From Sandaracinus sp964481145 (GTDB lineage Bacteria > Myxococcota_A > Polyangia > Polyangiales > Sandaracinaceae): 64,000 nt of DNA. The notes below the pieces were generated by a model that was not told where the DNA came from, did no database searches, and saw only the letters and a list, made by a program, of their open reading frames with translations. The DNA lies in contig CAYZTA010000010.1 in NCBI GenBank assembly GCA_964481145.1, positions 85,092 to 149,091 on the forward strand, given 5' to 3'. The position numbers were made by a program, and so were the translations under genes. Positions 25,145-34,305 of this stretch are shown here, in pieces (the stretch's first letter is position 1; each line of letters begins with the position of its first letter).

Positions 25145-26757
25145 CGACTGTTCCCCGATTCTTGATCGAGCCAATCGGTGAGCACCTTGCGGTCCACTTT
25201 GCCGTTGGCGTTGAGAGGCCACTCTCGGACGAAACGAACCTGGCGCGGCTGCATATAAGACGGCAATCGCGCACAAGCCGCGGTACGAATCGATTCTGCA
25301 TCGGCTTCACTGCCCCCCACGAAGCCCACGATGCCATCGGCACCACTGGCGCTCTTGGGCCACCCAATCGCGACGGCGACATCGGACGAGGCAACCTCAC
25401 GAAGAACAGCTTCGATTTCTCCGAGCTCGACACGATATCCTTGAATCTTGATCTGGTTGTCGACGCGGCCGAGATAGATGAGCGGCGCCGAACCGATCGG
25501 ACGACGCACTCGGTCTCCAGTGCGGTAGTACACGCGATCACGTCCCTTGGGAGTCACGAACGCAGCGCGTGTTTTTTCTTCGTCGCGAAAATAACCGAGC
25601 GTCAACTGAGGACCGCTCATCAAGAGCTCGCCTGTCTCACCCGGCGCCACTTCCCGCAAATCAGCATCACATACGAGCACGTCCATTCCTGGATAAGGCT
25701 CGCCGATCGGTACGACACCAAGCTCGCTTTCCGCAGGAGAAGACTCCGGATGGAAGCGATAGAGCGTACATGCGATGGTGAGCTCGGTCGGCCCGTAGAG
25801 GTTTTCGACGATCGCGTGGGGCGCCGCCTTTGCGAACTGCTGCGTCACCTCGACCGGAAGTGCCTCACCGCAAAAGAGCGCATATCGCAGCTTCGGATAA
25901 GCGCCCTCTTTGAGCATGCGAAGCTTGTTCATGAGCACCGCGGTGGAGGGCACCGAGAACCACATCGTGATCTCGGCACTCGTCGCGTATTTGCCAGGAA
26001 ACGCCTTCTGCTGAGCGGTCGGACAACACACGCACGCGCCCGACCACCATGCCATGAAGAGATCGAAGACCGAAAGGTCGAACGTGAGATCGAACGTGTG
26101 AGAAAAGCGGTCCTCAGGAGTCGGCGCATATCGCTCGATCATCGAATCGAGAAACGCGACGACATTTCGATGCGCCACCATCACGCCCTTGGGGACGCCG
26201 GTCGACCCCGACGTGAAGAGCAAATACGCGATGTCATCGGATGAGGCCTCGCCCTCGATCCATTCATTCGCCGGAGCGAGATCACTCTGTCCGAGAACAT
26301 GATGCTGCGGATGTGCGGCGCGAAGCCCATCTCGAACTTCGTCACTCGCATCCGGCAAAAGAAGCACGAGCTGCCTCTCCACGCCTTCGAGCACCGAGCC
26401 CACGATCGCAGTCGCCCCCGCGTCGATGATCACGGCTCGAACTTGCGACCGTTCGAGCATGGTGCGGGTTCGATCCGTCGGAAACACCGGGTTGAGCGGC
26501 ACGTAGCCATGGCCGCGAAAGAGCGCTCCCAAAATCCCGGCGAAGGTCGTCGCGTGGCGATGGCCCAAAATCGCAGTCAGCGCGAACTCCTCCTGCACAC
26601 CGAGCGCCCGCACTTCACGATCGAGTGTCGCCGCAATGCGTGCCGCTCGATCGCGAAGGTCGCCATATCGGATGTGTTGCCCCTCGACATGGAGCGCTGG
26701 CCGCTCTGGAAATCGTGCGGCCGATTCAAGAAATCCGGTTCGAAGGGTACGCGGCAT
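25141..26757 (-). CDS. Amino-acid adenylation (AMP-binding) enzyme, DltA/NRPS A-domain type
   Basis: The protein is 538 residues, a free-standing adenylation domain with no condensation or carrier part. Core motifs are A3 YLLFTSGSTGVPKGV, A5 NLYGPTELT, A7 YRTGDRV, A8 GRVDNQIKIQGYRVELGEIE and A10 NGKVDRK. Its region around FDLTFDLSVFDLFM and the DltA-like ITMWFSVPS suggest an amino or acyl acid substrate, but the specificity cannot be read with confidence. It would activate the substrate as an adenylate and load it on the carrier protein encoded directly upstream. It lies in an operon with an AurF-like diiron oxygenase. Confidence 0.92.
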   Translation of the reverse strand: MPRTLRTGFLESAARFPERPALHVEGQHIRYGDLRDRAARIAATLDREVRALGVQEEFALTAILGHRHATTFAGILGALFRGHGYVPLNPVFPTDRTRTMLERSQVRAVIIDAGATAIVGSVLEGVERQLVLLLPDASDEVRDGLRAAHPQHHVLGQSDLAPANEWIEGEASSDDIAYLLFTSGSTGVPKGVMVAHRNVVAFLDSMIERYAPTPEDRFSHTFDLTFDLSVFDLFMAWWSGACVCCPTAQQKAFPGKYATSAEITMWFSVPSTAVLMNKLRMLKEGAYPKLRYALFCGEALPVEVTQQFAKAAPHAIVENLYGPTELTIACTLYRFHPESSPAESELGVVPIGEPYPGMDVLVCDADLREVAPGETGELLMSGPQLTLGYFRDEEKTRAAFVTPKGRDRVYYRTGDRVRRPIGSAPLIYLGRVDNQIKIQGYRVELGEIEAVLREVASSDVAVAIGWPKSASGADGIVGFVGGSEADAESIRTAACARLPSYMQPRQVRFVREWPLNANGKVDRKVLTDWLDQESGNSR

Positions 26758-26788
26758 GAGCCACTCTAAACGGATTTTCTCTCGCTCT

Positions 26789-27067
26789 TCAAGCGCTCAC
26801 CGGCGCCTCTTTTTGGCCTCGCAACGGTTCGAAAAATCCAGCCCACAACGTGTCGACACTCGTGAACACTTCGGGTTCGATTGCGTCGGTATCGACCTCC
26901 TCCCCTCGCAGCGACTCGATGTAGAGAACGAACTCTACGATATCGAGCGACGAGAGAATGCCTTGTTCTAGAATCGGCGTGGAATCGACGAGATCCCCGC
27001 GGACTTGTGCTTTGCTGTGATCGAGAATCCAACGTCGAAGATTCTTGCGGATCGTCGCTTCATCCAT
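26789..27067 (-). CDS. Acyl/peptidyl carrier protein
   Basis: The 92-residue protein has the 4'-phosphopantetheine attachment Ser in the helical motif LEQGILSSLDIVEFVLYIE (D/x-S-L-D). This is the usual acidic carrier fold with a second helix EVDTDAIEPEVF. It lies between the adenylation enzyme and the diiron oxygenase genes, 31 bases from each. The likely path is loading by the adenylation enzyme, then oxidation of the tethered substrate by the diiron protein. Confidence 0.85.
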   Translation of the reverse strand: MDEATIRKNLRRWILDHSKAQVRGDLVDSTPILEQGILSSLDIVEFVLYIESLRGEEVDTDAIEPEVFTSVDTLWAGFFEPLRGQKEAPVSA

Positions 27068-27098
27068 GTTCGTAAATGTCCATCTCTCGCGTCACGAA

Positions 27099-27995
27099 TC
27101 AAAGAGCGGGTGCCTCGGTCAACATCCCATTGCGAAGGAAATACGTGACGAGTTTTTTGCTCGCCTTTTCTCGATGCTCGATCCCCTTCGGATGCGCAAG
27201 GGCCATTTGACGAAGCTCATAGGGGTCCCCGAGCCCACTCTCACGGGTGATGCCCGCATCACGATACATCGAGGGGTTATAGAAATCAGCCCACGAGCTC
27301 TTCAGATACTGCGTAAGCCAAGAACGAAATCGCGTCAGAGTCTCGGGGGACCAGCTCGGTGAATGCTTCTCCCAAAGCTCTTTCGTAAACTCGCGCCCAA
27401 ATCCGAGATGTCGCGCTTCGTCGCGATGATGAACGAAATTGATCTCCTGGACGAGAGGATGGATGCGCTTGTCGCGCTGCATCACCACGTTGTAGTAGTC
27501 GCCGAGCTCCTCGACGACCATGACCTTACAAAAGAAGGTCACCTCGGCCTCGCCCTTCACATATTCCCGAGATAGCGTGATTTTTTTCTCTGGGTAGACC
27601 TTGCCGAGATATTTTTTACAGAAGAGACCAAACATGATCATGTGCTTGTTCTCTTCGTCGATGAAGTGGTGAAGATACTCGGTCGCCTCATGACTCATCT
27701 TCGATGAGTAGAGAAGATCGCTCATGCCGGCCACGAGCGGGCGCTCACCCTGGAGCGTGAGTGAGAAAAAATTCCCGATCTCATAAAGGCTCAGACGCAT
27801 CTGCTGCGCCTCATTCATGCGCTCCCAGGTGTCGGTCCCATAGATGGAGATCAGCTCGGGGCTCATCATCCAGACGTCTTCGGGCAGGGCATCGGGCCAG
27901 TTGAAATACGAATAAACGTCCCAGAATTGCTTTCGGGACGCCTTTGTCAGTTGCGCAGCGAGCACGGCCGACTGGGGAATGGTTTGACTCTGCAT
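27099..27995 (-). CDS. AurF/CmlI-like diiron oxygenase
   Basis: The 298-residue protein resembles the p-aminobenzoate N-oxygenase AurF family. Iron ligands visible in helices are HEATEY near 102-107, E-x2-H in DEENKHM (about 113-119), VVEELGDYYN (about 160-169) and E-x2-H in HHRDEARHLGF (about 189-199). Members oxidise aryl or aliphatic amines to nitro or hydroxylamine groups (AurF, CmlI), often on carrier-bound substrates. The neighbour carrier protein and adenylation enzyme fit that, but other members of the fold desaturate or hydroxylate carbon. The start is 63 bases from the acyltransferase gene upstream. Confidence 0.85.
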   Translation of the reverse strand: MQSQTIPQSAVLAAQLTKASRKQFWDVYSYFNWPDALPEDVWMMSPELISIYGTDTWERMNEAQQMRLSLYEIGNFFSLTLQGERPLVAGMSDLLYSSKMSHEATEYLHHFIDEENKHMIMFGLFCKKYLGKVYPEKKITLSREYVKGEAEVTFFCKVMVVEELGDYYNVVMQRDKRIHPLVQEINFVHHRDEARHLGFGREFTKELWEKHSPSWSPETLTRFRSWLTQYLKSSWADFYNPSMYRDAGITRESGLGDPYELRQMALAHPKGIEHREKASKKLVTYFLRNGMLTEAPAL

Positions 27996-28058
27996 GTGGT
28001 GGCGCCCCGGTGATGTCTTGGATTGGCGAATTCAACGAAGTTACAGATTGTATTCCAT

Positions 28059-29213
28059 CTAAAGGCCCATAGGGCCGTGACCATCCATATTCGTAAGGAA
28101 AAGTCCACTGCGAATTTCGTCGAAGGGCGACAGCGCCTCGCGAAGCGCAGGAGAACCACAAAAAAGTCGACGGCCAGGGACCAGCACGAAACCGTTGTCC
28201 TCGAACCCTCGAAGCCATGCGGGATGGGACTGATTGGCGATCACGATATCGACCCCCTGCTCCCGCAAAAACCGAAATCCCTCTCGAATGACATCGGCTG
28301 CATCCTTGGGATGGGCCAAATAATCAACCAATGTACCCACGTTCAGCTCACCGAACCGTGCGTCTCCTCGCATCTGTCGGTGGCTGACCACGATCCACCC
28401 GAGGGTCTCCTGACCGCGCCGGACATGAAGGCGATGTGGCACCGACCATTCGTGAGGTTCCCATCCCGGAGGCATCAACACATTCAGCGTGCACGCGTCA
28501 CGCACCCCGATGGCCGCGTACTCGTCTTTCACTCGCTCCCAGAGCTCGTCCGCCCACGGACCGAACTCGGAGACGAGCTCTGAACGAACCAGCGCACTCG
28601 CACTCGCACGCCCACGGAAGCGCCCCCTCGCTTCGAAAGCTGCATGCAATCCTTTGAGTCCAATCGTTCCCATGCCGGTCAGCGCCAAGCCATCCAGAAG
28701 CAAACGGCGTTCGGGCGTGCCGCGCAAATAGCGATTGAATCGAAGGAATCGATACGGGTCGACGACCCGCAACGCGAACGGGGTCGGATGCATCAACCAC
28801 CCCATTCGGCGAAGCATCTGCACGATCGGCTCTTCGTCGCTGCCGTGACCCCACGAATAGAGAAGTGAGCGCTTTTTGAGCATGTCGCGCACGAGTCGCA
28901 AACCGAGCGAGTTGTACTTCCGACTGATGGCCCCTTCACTGACAGGACCCTGCCAATCCGTGACCATCTGAACGCGCCCACGAATCCGCCATTCCTGCGG
29001 TTTCAGCGCATAGCCCCCGCGAACACAATCGCCATCTTCGATGGCCAACCAGTATTCGCGCCATACCCGTTGTTCGGGCGACACACGTGGGGCCCAAGTC
29101 GGCCTCGGATCAACGTACCAGCCCCAACGCGAACCGCCGAGACGCATTCGTCGATTGAACGCTTCGACGGCGTCTTTCCAGCGCTCTGAGTGGGGCACGA
29201 TGACGATGGACAT
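28059..29213 (-). CDS. GNAT/FemAB-like acyltransferase of unknown specificity
   Basis: The 384-residue protein looks like two tandem GNAT-type lobes. The first contains REYWLAIEDGDCVRGGYALKPQEWRI and the second contains HVRRGQETLGWIVVSHRQM then FLREQGVDIVIANQSHPAWL. The pattern is like that of predicted acyl or aminoacyl transferases in exopolysaccharide clusters. It should use an acyl carrier or CoA donor; the carrier protein two genes downstream is a natural candidate, by inference. It is the first gene of the minus-strand operon and is divergent from rfbB. Confidence 0.6.
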   Translation of the reverse strand: MSIVIVPHSERWKDAVEAFNRRMRLGGSRWGWYVDPRPTWAPRVSPEQRVWREYWLAIEDGDCVRGGYALKPQEWRIRGRVQMVTDWQGPVSEGAISRKYNSLGLRLVRDMLKKRSLLYSWGHGSDEEPIVQMLRRMGWLMHPTPFALRVVDPYRFLRFNRYLRGTPERRLLLDGLALTGMGTIGLKGLHAAFEARGRFRGRASASALVRSELVSEFGPWADELWERVKDEYAAIGVRDACTLNVLMPPGWEPHEWSVPHRLHVRRGQETLGWIVVSHRQMRGDARFGELNVGTLVDYLAHPKDAADVIREGFRFLREQGVDIVIANQSHPAWLRGFEDNGFVLVPGRRLFCGSPALREALSPFDEIRSGLFLTNMDGHGPMGL

Positions 29214-29393
29214 CGCGCTTCACATCCTGTCTCTCGGCCCGGTCGCGAGTATGCGTTCGTACGAGACGAGACGCAACGGGTTTGGCATGTCCTTTGGGCA
29301 TTCCCCAGCCCGAAGAGAATCGAATATGCTTCGCGGCTGACAGTCAAGCGTGGGGCGCATATGCTCCCCCGCATCCCCCTGGAGCAAGCTCCA

Positions 29394-30458
29394 ATGAACG
29401 TCCTCGTCACCGGCGGCGCCGGATTCATCGGTTCGAACTTTCTCAATCTGCTCGTGCCACGATGGCCACAGCACCGCTTCGTCAACGCGGACGCGTTGAC
29501 GTACGCGGCCAACCTGCAAAGCCTCGAGCCGATTCATGGATGTCCAAACTACGTGATGGAGCGAATCGACATCGCCGACCCTGCGGCCGTCGAGACGCTC
29601 TTCGCGAAACACACGCCAGATATCGTTGTTCATTTCGCAGCCGAGAGTCATGTCGACCGCAGCATTCTAGGCCCCCGCGACTTCGTTCGGACGAACATCG
29701 AAGGCACTTTCCACCTGCTCGAAGCGGCGCGCAAACATTGGGGCGCCAGCAAAACCACGCGAGCCCGCGAAGGGACCCTCTTTCATCACGTCTCCACGGA
29801 CGAAGTGTATGGGTCATTGGGCGAAGATGGGCTCTTCACGGAGGAGACACGCTACGATCCATCCTCGCCCTACTCTGCGAGCAAAGCGTCGAGCGATCAC
29901 TTGGTGCGCGCCTACTCGAGGACGTACGGCCTGCCCGTCAAAATCACGAATTGTTCGAACAATTATGGGCCAAGGCAGTTCCCCGAGAAGCTCATTCCTC
30001 TCATGATCATGCACATGATCGAACAGAAGCCGCTGCCCATCTATGGCAAGGGCGTGAATGTGCGCGACTGGCTCTATGTCGACGATCATTGCGAAGCAAT
30101 TTGGGCTGTGATCGAACGAGGAAACGTCGGTGAGACGTACAACGTCGGCGGAAACAGCGAGAGGAAAAACATCGACGTCGTGGATACGCTCTGCCGGCTC
30201 GTCGCAGAGGAAACAGGGGCCCGTGAGGACGAGCTTCTCGGGCTCAAAACGTACGTGACCGATCGCCCAGGACACGATCTGCGATACGCGATCGATGCGA
30301 CGAAAATCAGAAAAGAATGCGGCTGGGAGCCCCGTGAAACGTTCGAGAGCGGCATGCGCAAGACCGTGCGCTGGTATCTCGAAAACCGCGCGTGGGTGGA
30401 TGCCGTGAGAAGCGGCGATTACCGGAAGTGGATGGACACGAATTACGGGAGGCGCTGA
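29394..30458 (+). CDS. rfbB: dTDP-glucose 4,6-dehydratase
   Basis: This is the second enzyme of dTDP-L-rhamnose synthesis. The 354-residue protein has the Rossmann motif VTGGAGFIGSNFLN at the start, HFAAESHVDRSI, STDEVYGSLG, and the catalytic YSASKASSDHLVRAY. GYGRR-type C-terminus is as expected. The ATG at 29394 is preferred; ATG 29361 would add 11 non-family residues. A small inverted repeat (GGAGC-AA-GCTCC, 29381-29392) covers the purine-rich ribosome site just before the start. The next gene begins 5 bases after the stop. Confidence 0.95.
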   Translation: MNVLVTGGAGFIGSNFLNLLVPRWPQHRFVNADALTYAANLQSLEPIHGCPNYVMERIDIADPAAVETLFAKHTPDIVVHFAAESHVDRSILGPRDFVRTNIEGTFHLLEAARKHWGASKTTRAREGTLFHHVSTDEVYGSLGEDGLFTEETRYDPSSPYSASKASSDHLVRAYSRTYGLPVKITNCSNNYGPRQFPEKLIPLMIMHMIEQKPLPIYGKGVNVRDWLYVDDHCEAIWAVIERGNVGETYNVGGNSERKNIDVVDTLCRLVAEETGAREDELLGLKTYVTDRPGHDLRYAIDATKIRKECGWEPRETFESGMRKTVRWYLENRAWVDAVRSGDYRKWMDTNYGRR

Positions 30459-30463
30459 AGAAC

Positions 30464-31351
30464 ATGGCAATCCAAAAGGGAATCATCCTCGCGGGCGGCA
30501 GCGGCACACGACTTTGGCCATTGACCAAATCGGTGAGCAAACAGCTCATGGCCATCTACGACAAGCCGATGGTCTACTATCCGCTGACCACGCTCATGCT
30601 TTCGGGCATCAGCGATGTGCTCGTGATCACGACTCCCCACGAACAAGCGCTGTTTCAACAGCTCTTGGGAGACGGATCGCAATGGGGCATGTCGATCCGT
30701 TATGCGATGCAGCCCAAACCCGATGGGCTCGCCCAAGCCTTCTTGATCGGGAAAGAATTCATCGATGGCAAGCCCTGCGCGCTCGTCCTTGGAGACAACA
30801 TCTTCTATGGACACGGCCTCCAGGGGCTCTTGGAGGATGCGGCGCGGCGCACGCATGGCGCCACGGTGTTCGGCTATTACGTAAAGAATCCACAGGCCTA
30901 TGGGGTCGCGGAATTCGATGCCGAGGGGACCGTCATTGGCCTCGAAGAGAAACCGGAGAAGCCGCGCTCCAACTATGCCGTGGCCGGCCTCTATTTCTAC
31001 GACGAACATGTGGTCGAACTCGCCGAGAAGCTGAAGCCCAGTCGTCGCGGAGAGCTCGAGATCACCGATCTCAATCGACTTTATCTCGAGCGACAAGCCT
31101 TGCGTCTCGAGAAATTCGGCCGTGGTGTGGCGTGGCTCGATACGGGAACGCCCGAAGCGCTGCTGCAGGCGGCAAATTTCATTCAAACGATCCAACAACG
31201 ACAGGGACTTCAGGTGGCGTGCCCCGAAGAGGTCGCCTTCCGCAAAGGATGGATCGATCGTGGACAGCTCGAAGCGTTGGGCCACACGCTCGCGAAAACC
31301 GAATACGGCCAGTATTTGATCGCCATCGCCAACGATGGCCCTTCGCGCTGA
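30464..31351 (+). CDS. rfbA: Glucose-1-phosphate thymidylyltransferase
   Basis: This enzyme makes dTDP-glucose. The 295-residue protein begins with IILAGGSGTRLWPLTKSVSKQL, the nucleotide-binding signature, and has KPMVYYPLTTLML, LVLGDNIFYGHGL, EKPEKPRSNYAVAGLYFYD and RGELEITDLNRLYL. All are hallmarks of RmlA. The ATG at 30464 is 5 bases after the rfbB stop. The order rfbB-rfbA-rfbC-rfbD is typical. Confidence 0.97.
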   Translation: MAIQKGIILAGGSGTRLWPLTKSVSKQLMAIYDKPMVYYPLTTLMLSGISDVLVITTPHEQALFQQLLGDGSQWGMSIRYAMQPKPDGLAQAFLIGKEFIDGKPCALVLGDNIFYGHGLQGLLEDAARRTHGATVFGYYVKNPQAYGVAEFDAEGTVIGLEEKPEKPRSNYAVAGLYFYDEHVVELAEKLKPSRRGELEITDLNRLYLERQALRLEKFGRGVAWLDTGTPEALLQAANFIQTIQQRQGLQVACPEEVAFRKGWIDRGQLEALGHTLAKTEYGQYLIAIANDGPSR

Positions 31352-31362
31352 CGAGCCGTTCG

Positions 31363-31920
31363 ATGAATATCATTGAAACGCGCCTCACTGGCGTCCTCTT
31401 GATCGAGCCCAAAGTCTTTGGCGATTCGCGAGGTTTTTTTCTCGAGACGTTCGCTGAGGCGCGTTACGAGCGAGCAGGGATTCGAGGCCCCTTCGTTCAG
31501 GACAACATGTCCAAGAGCGCCCGAGGCATTCTGCGCGGTCTGCATCTGCAGAACCCTCAGATGCAGGGCAAGCTCGTGTGGGTCGTCCAAGGCTCGGTGC
31601 TCGACGTGGCGGTCGATGTGCGGGTGGGTTCTCCCACCTTCGGTCAGTCCGTTGCCGAAGAGTTGAGCGAAGAGAACAAGCGACAGCTCTGGATTCCGCC
31701 GGGTTTTGCTCACGGTTTTTGTGTCACGAGCGAGAACGCAGTCTTCGTCTACAAGTGCACGGATTATTACGCGCCCGAAAAAGAGGTCGGTGTGGCCTGG
31801 GATGATCCGGATCTCGGGATTCCGTGGCCCATCCGTGAGCCCATGATCTCGGCGAAGGATCGCGCGCATCCTCGCCTCAAAGACATCGATCCCGCGCGGC
31901 TCCCGAGGTATGCGACGTGA
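31363..31920 (+). CDS. rfbC: dTDP-4-dehydrorhamnose 3,5-epimerase
   Basis: This epimerase inverts C3 and C5 of the 4-keto intermediate. The 185-residue cupin protein begins with MNIIETRLTGVLLIEPKVFG, has the catalytic His in RGLHLQNP, the Tyr near YKCTDYYAPEKE, and WDDPDLGIPWP near the C-terminus. It starts 11 bases after rfbA and its last bases overlap rfbD by 4. Confidence 0.97.
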   Translation: MNIIETRLTGVLLIEPKVFGDSRGFFLETFAEARYERAGIRGPFVQDNMSKSARGILRGLHLQNPQMQGKLVWVVQGSVLDVAVDVRVGSPTFGQSVAEELSEENKRQLWIPPGFAHGFCVTSENAVFVYKCTDYYAPEKEVGVAWDDPDLGIPWPIREPMISAKDRAHPRLKDIDPARLPRYAT

Positions 31921-32744
31921 CCACCCTGCTCATCTCTCCGGACGGAATGCTGGGCCGCGCCTTCGCGAGCGCGCTCCATGGTGAATTCACGGGCGTGACG
32001 TACCCCACAATCGACCTGACGAAAGAAGAGACGATCGCTCGTCACCTCACGAAAGGGATCACGCGGGTCATCAACTGCTCGGCGTATACCGACGTCGATG
32101 GAGCCGAACGAGACGAAGCGCTCGCGACTCTGATCAACGGGACCGGAGTGGGTTTGCTTGCCAAGCGTTGCCGGGAGATCGGCGCGACGCTCGTTCATTT
32201 TGGCACTGACTACGTCTTCGATGGCGAAGCGAAGAGCCCCTACCCTCCAGACGCAAAGCGAGCACCGGAGGGCGCGTACGGACGCAGCAAAGCGCGCGGC
32301 GAGGAGCTGCTCTTCGAGAGCGGCGCGCGCTATCTCTACGTCCGAACGAGCTGGCTCTATGCGCCCTGGGCCAAGAACTTCGTGCGCACCATCGCGGGCC
32401 TCGCGAAACAAAAGGACAGCTTGAAAGTCGTCGCCGATCAACGGGGCCGGCCGACCAGCGCAGAGCACCTCGCGCGCACTGCGCTCGCGCTCGCGGACCG
32501 CGGGTGCGAGGGAGTATTTCACGTGACCGACGGCGAAGAGTGCTCGTGGTACGAGTTCGCGCACGAGATCGTACGCCTCACGGGTGCACCTTGCGCGGTC
32601 GAGCCCTGCACGACCGCAGAGTTCCCAAGGCCTGCCAAGCGACCCGCATACAGCGTCCTCGATCTCTCACGCACCGAAGCCGTGCTCGGACCCATGCCGA
32701 GTTGGAAGGAGAACCTCGCCGATGTCATGGCTCGTCTCGAGTGA
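31917..32744 (+). CDS. rfbD: dTDP-4-dehydrorhamnose reductase
   Basis: This enzyme completes dTDP-L-rhamnose. The 275-residue SDR-type protein has SPDGMLGRAFASAL, NCSAYTDVDGAERD, STDYVFDG-like GTDYVFDGEAKSPYPPD, and the YGRSKARGEEL active-site Tyr-x3-Lys. It closes the rfbBACD operon; the stop is 19 bases from the convergent glycosyltransferase gene. Confidence 0.95.
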   Translation: MTTLLISPDGMLGRAFASALHGEFTGVTYPTIDLTKEETIARHLTKGITRVINCSAYTDVDGAERDEALATLINGTGVGLLAKRCREIGATLVHFGTDYVFDGEAKSPYPPDAKRAPEGAYGRSKARGEELLFESGARYLYVRTSWLYAPWAKNFVRTIAGLAKQKDSLKVVADQRGRPTSAEHLARTALALADRGCEGVFHVTDGEECSWYEFAHEIVRLTGAPCAVEPCTTAEFPRPAKRPAYSVLDLSRTEAVLGPMPSWKENLADVMARLE

Positions 32745-32763
32745 TCGCTCTGCGATCGAGTGA

Positions 32764-34023
32764 TTACTCCGCGACAGCGATTTCGGGCGCGTCTGCGGGG
32801 GGATCGAGGTGTTCGGCATCGGGCGCGCGGCCTTCGAGGAGCGCCTTGAGGCGTTGTGCCGAGACGCGTACGTCGTGCATGGCGAGGACCCGACGGCGGC
32901 CTTCTTCGCCCATTCGCGTCAAGGTCTTCACGTCGGTGGCGAGACATTCGCGGAGCGCCCGCTCGATCCCGTCGATGCTCCCGGCAGGGATCAACCATCC
33001 GCACTCGCCCGGGCCCACGAGCTCGGGAATCCCGGCCACGTACGTGCTGATCACGGGACGCCCGAGCGCCAGCGCTTCCATGATGACCACCGGCAGGCCT
33101 TCGGCAAAGCTCGGGAGCACCATCGCGCGCGCCGCGGTGAGCTCTTGACGAACCACGTCACCCGATGCCCATCCGGTGATCCGCACGTTTCGTTCGATGC
33201 CTCGCTCGCGGATCACCCGTTCGATTTCGCTTCGCAGCTCGCCGTCCCCCACCAACACGAGCTCGATGGGGATTCCCGCTTCGGCGATACGCGCCACGGC
33301 CTCGATCAGAAGGACTTGACCCTTTTGCTCATTCAGCCGTCCGACACACACGAGCCGGGGCACATCGGGGACCGGTGTCGGCGGGCGCTCGAAGAACGTT
33401 CGATCGAGCCCACACCGCACGATGTGCACTTTGCTCCAGTTCTTCGCGCCCACACGTCGAAAGAGTTGGCTCTTTCCAAAGCTAGAGATCGCCGCCACGA
33501 AACGCGCTGCTTCAATCTTCTCGCCGAGTCGGATGGCTTCGGGCTTATCGAACTCCTCCGGACCATGCGCTGTAAACGAAAACTCGGGGCCACCGAGATC
33601 TCGTGCGAGCATCGCGACCGTCGCTGAATTCGTTCCGAAATGTGCATGAAGATGCTCGATTTTTCCTTCTTCGAGCCAATCCACCAGCACACACGCCTCG
33701 GCGAGATATGCACCGTGATACAAAAGTCCGCGATCCGACCGCAACCCCAGTGAAAGGGCGCGCTTGGCTGCTTTGGCGAAACGCGCAGGGCGCTTGGTGG
33801 CAGCCCGCGCAAGCCCACCCAGCAAGCCTCGCAGGCCCTCATCGAGGATGACGTGCGTTCGTTCGCCTTCGCGCACATCCTCGGGATCTTCGAATTTTCC
33901 TTTGACGCGGCGCAGGCTGAACCGCTCCACCTCGACGCCGAGCTCTTCGAGGGCGTGGATCTCGCGCCTCACGAAGGTGTGGCTAATCGCCGGATATTGA
34001 TTGATGAGGTACGCAACTTTCAT
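32764..34023 (-). CDS. Glycosyltransferase family 4
   Basis: The 419-residue protein has GT-B motifs: N-terminal VAYLINQYPAISHTFVRREI, the acceptor lobe HLHAHFGTNSATVAM, and the C-terminal donor lobe LVCVGRLNEQKGQVLLIEAV, with FAEGLPVVIMEALALGRPVISTYVAGIPELV. These are typical of mannosyl/rhamnosyl-type GT4 enzymes such as those making capsules and glycolipids. It lies between the dTDP-rhamnose genes and the PKS, so rhamnosylation is a fair guess only. It is divergent from the PKS gene; 282 bases between the starts carry no other gene. Confidence 0.9.
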   Translation of the reverse strand: MKVAYLINQYPAISHTFVRREIHALEELGVEVERFSLRRVKGKFEDPEDVREGERTHVILDEGLRGLLGGLARAATKRPARFAKAAKRALSLGLRSDRGLLYHGAYLAEACVLVDWLEEGKIEHLHAHFGTNSATVAMLARDLGGPEFSFTAHGPEEFDKPEAIRLGEKIEAARFVAAISSFGKSQLFRRVGAKNWSKVHIVRCGLDRTFFERPPTPVPDVPRLVCVGRLNEQKGQVLLIEAVARIAEAGIPIELVLVGDGELRSEIERVIRERGIERNVRITGWASGDVVRQELTAARAMVLPSFAEGLPVVIMEALALGRPVISTYVAGIPELVGPGECGWLIPAGSIDGIERALRECLATDVKTLTRMGEEGRRRVLAMHDVRVSAQRLKALLEGRAPDAEHLDPPADAPEIAVAE

Positions 34024-34305
34024 CGAGGGCTCCGAACGAGAGTTTTAGCGCGGATCGAACACCCATCACACACGCCGGTCGATGGAGGATATCCTGTACA
34101 CGAATAAGGACGCGAGACTTCCCTTCGTTGTGACGAGGTAGATCGGAACAATGAAACCGCACTCGGGATGGATGGCATGGTGCTGCAATCTAACGCGTGG
34201 CGCCTTTGCCGATTGCGATTTCGAGACCTCTAGGGCAACTTCCCAAAGCCGCTCAACACGCGCGCGCCCTACGGCGTGAGGCACGGAAACACGGACACGC
34301 GAACT

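Noticed and set aside
29281..29303. Sigma-54-like element TTTGGCATGTCCTTTGGGCA
   Set aside because: The GG and GC pairs are not at the required -24/-12 spacing; no enhancer-binding protein is nearby.
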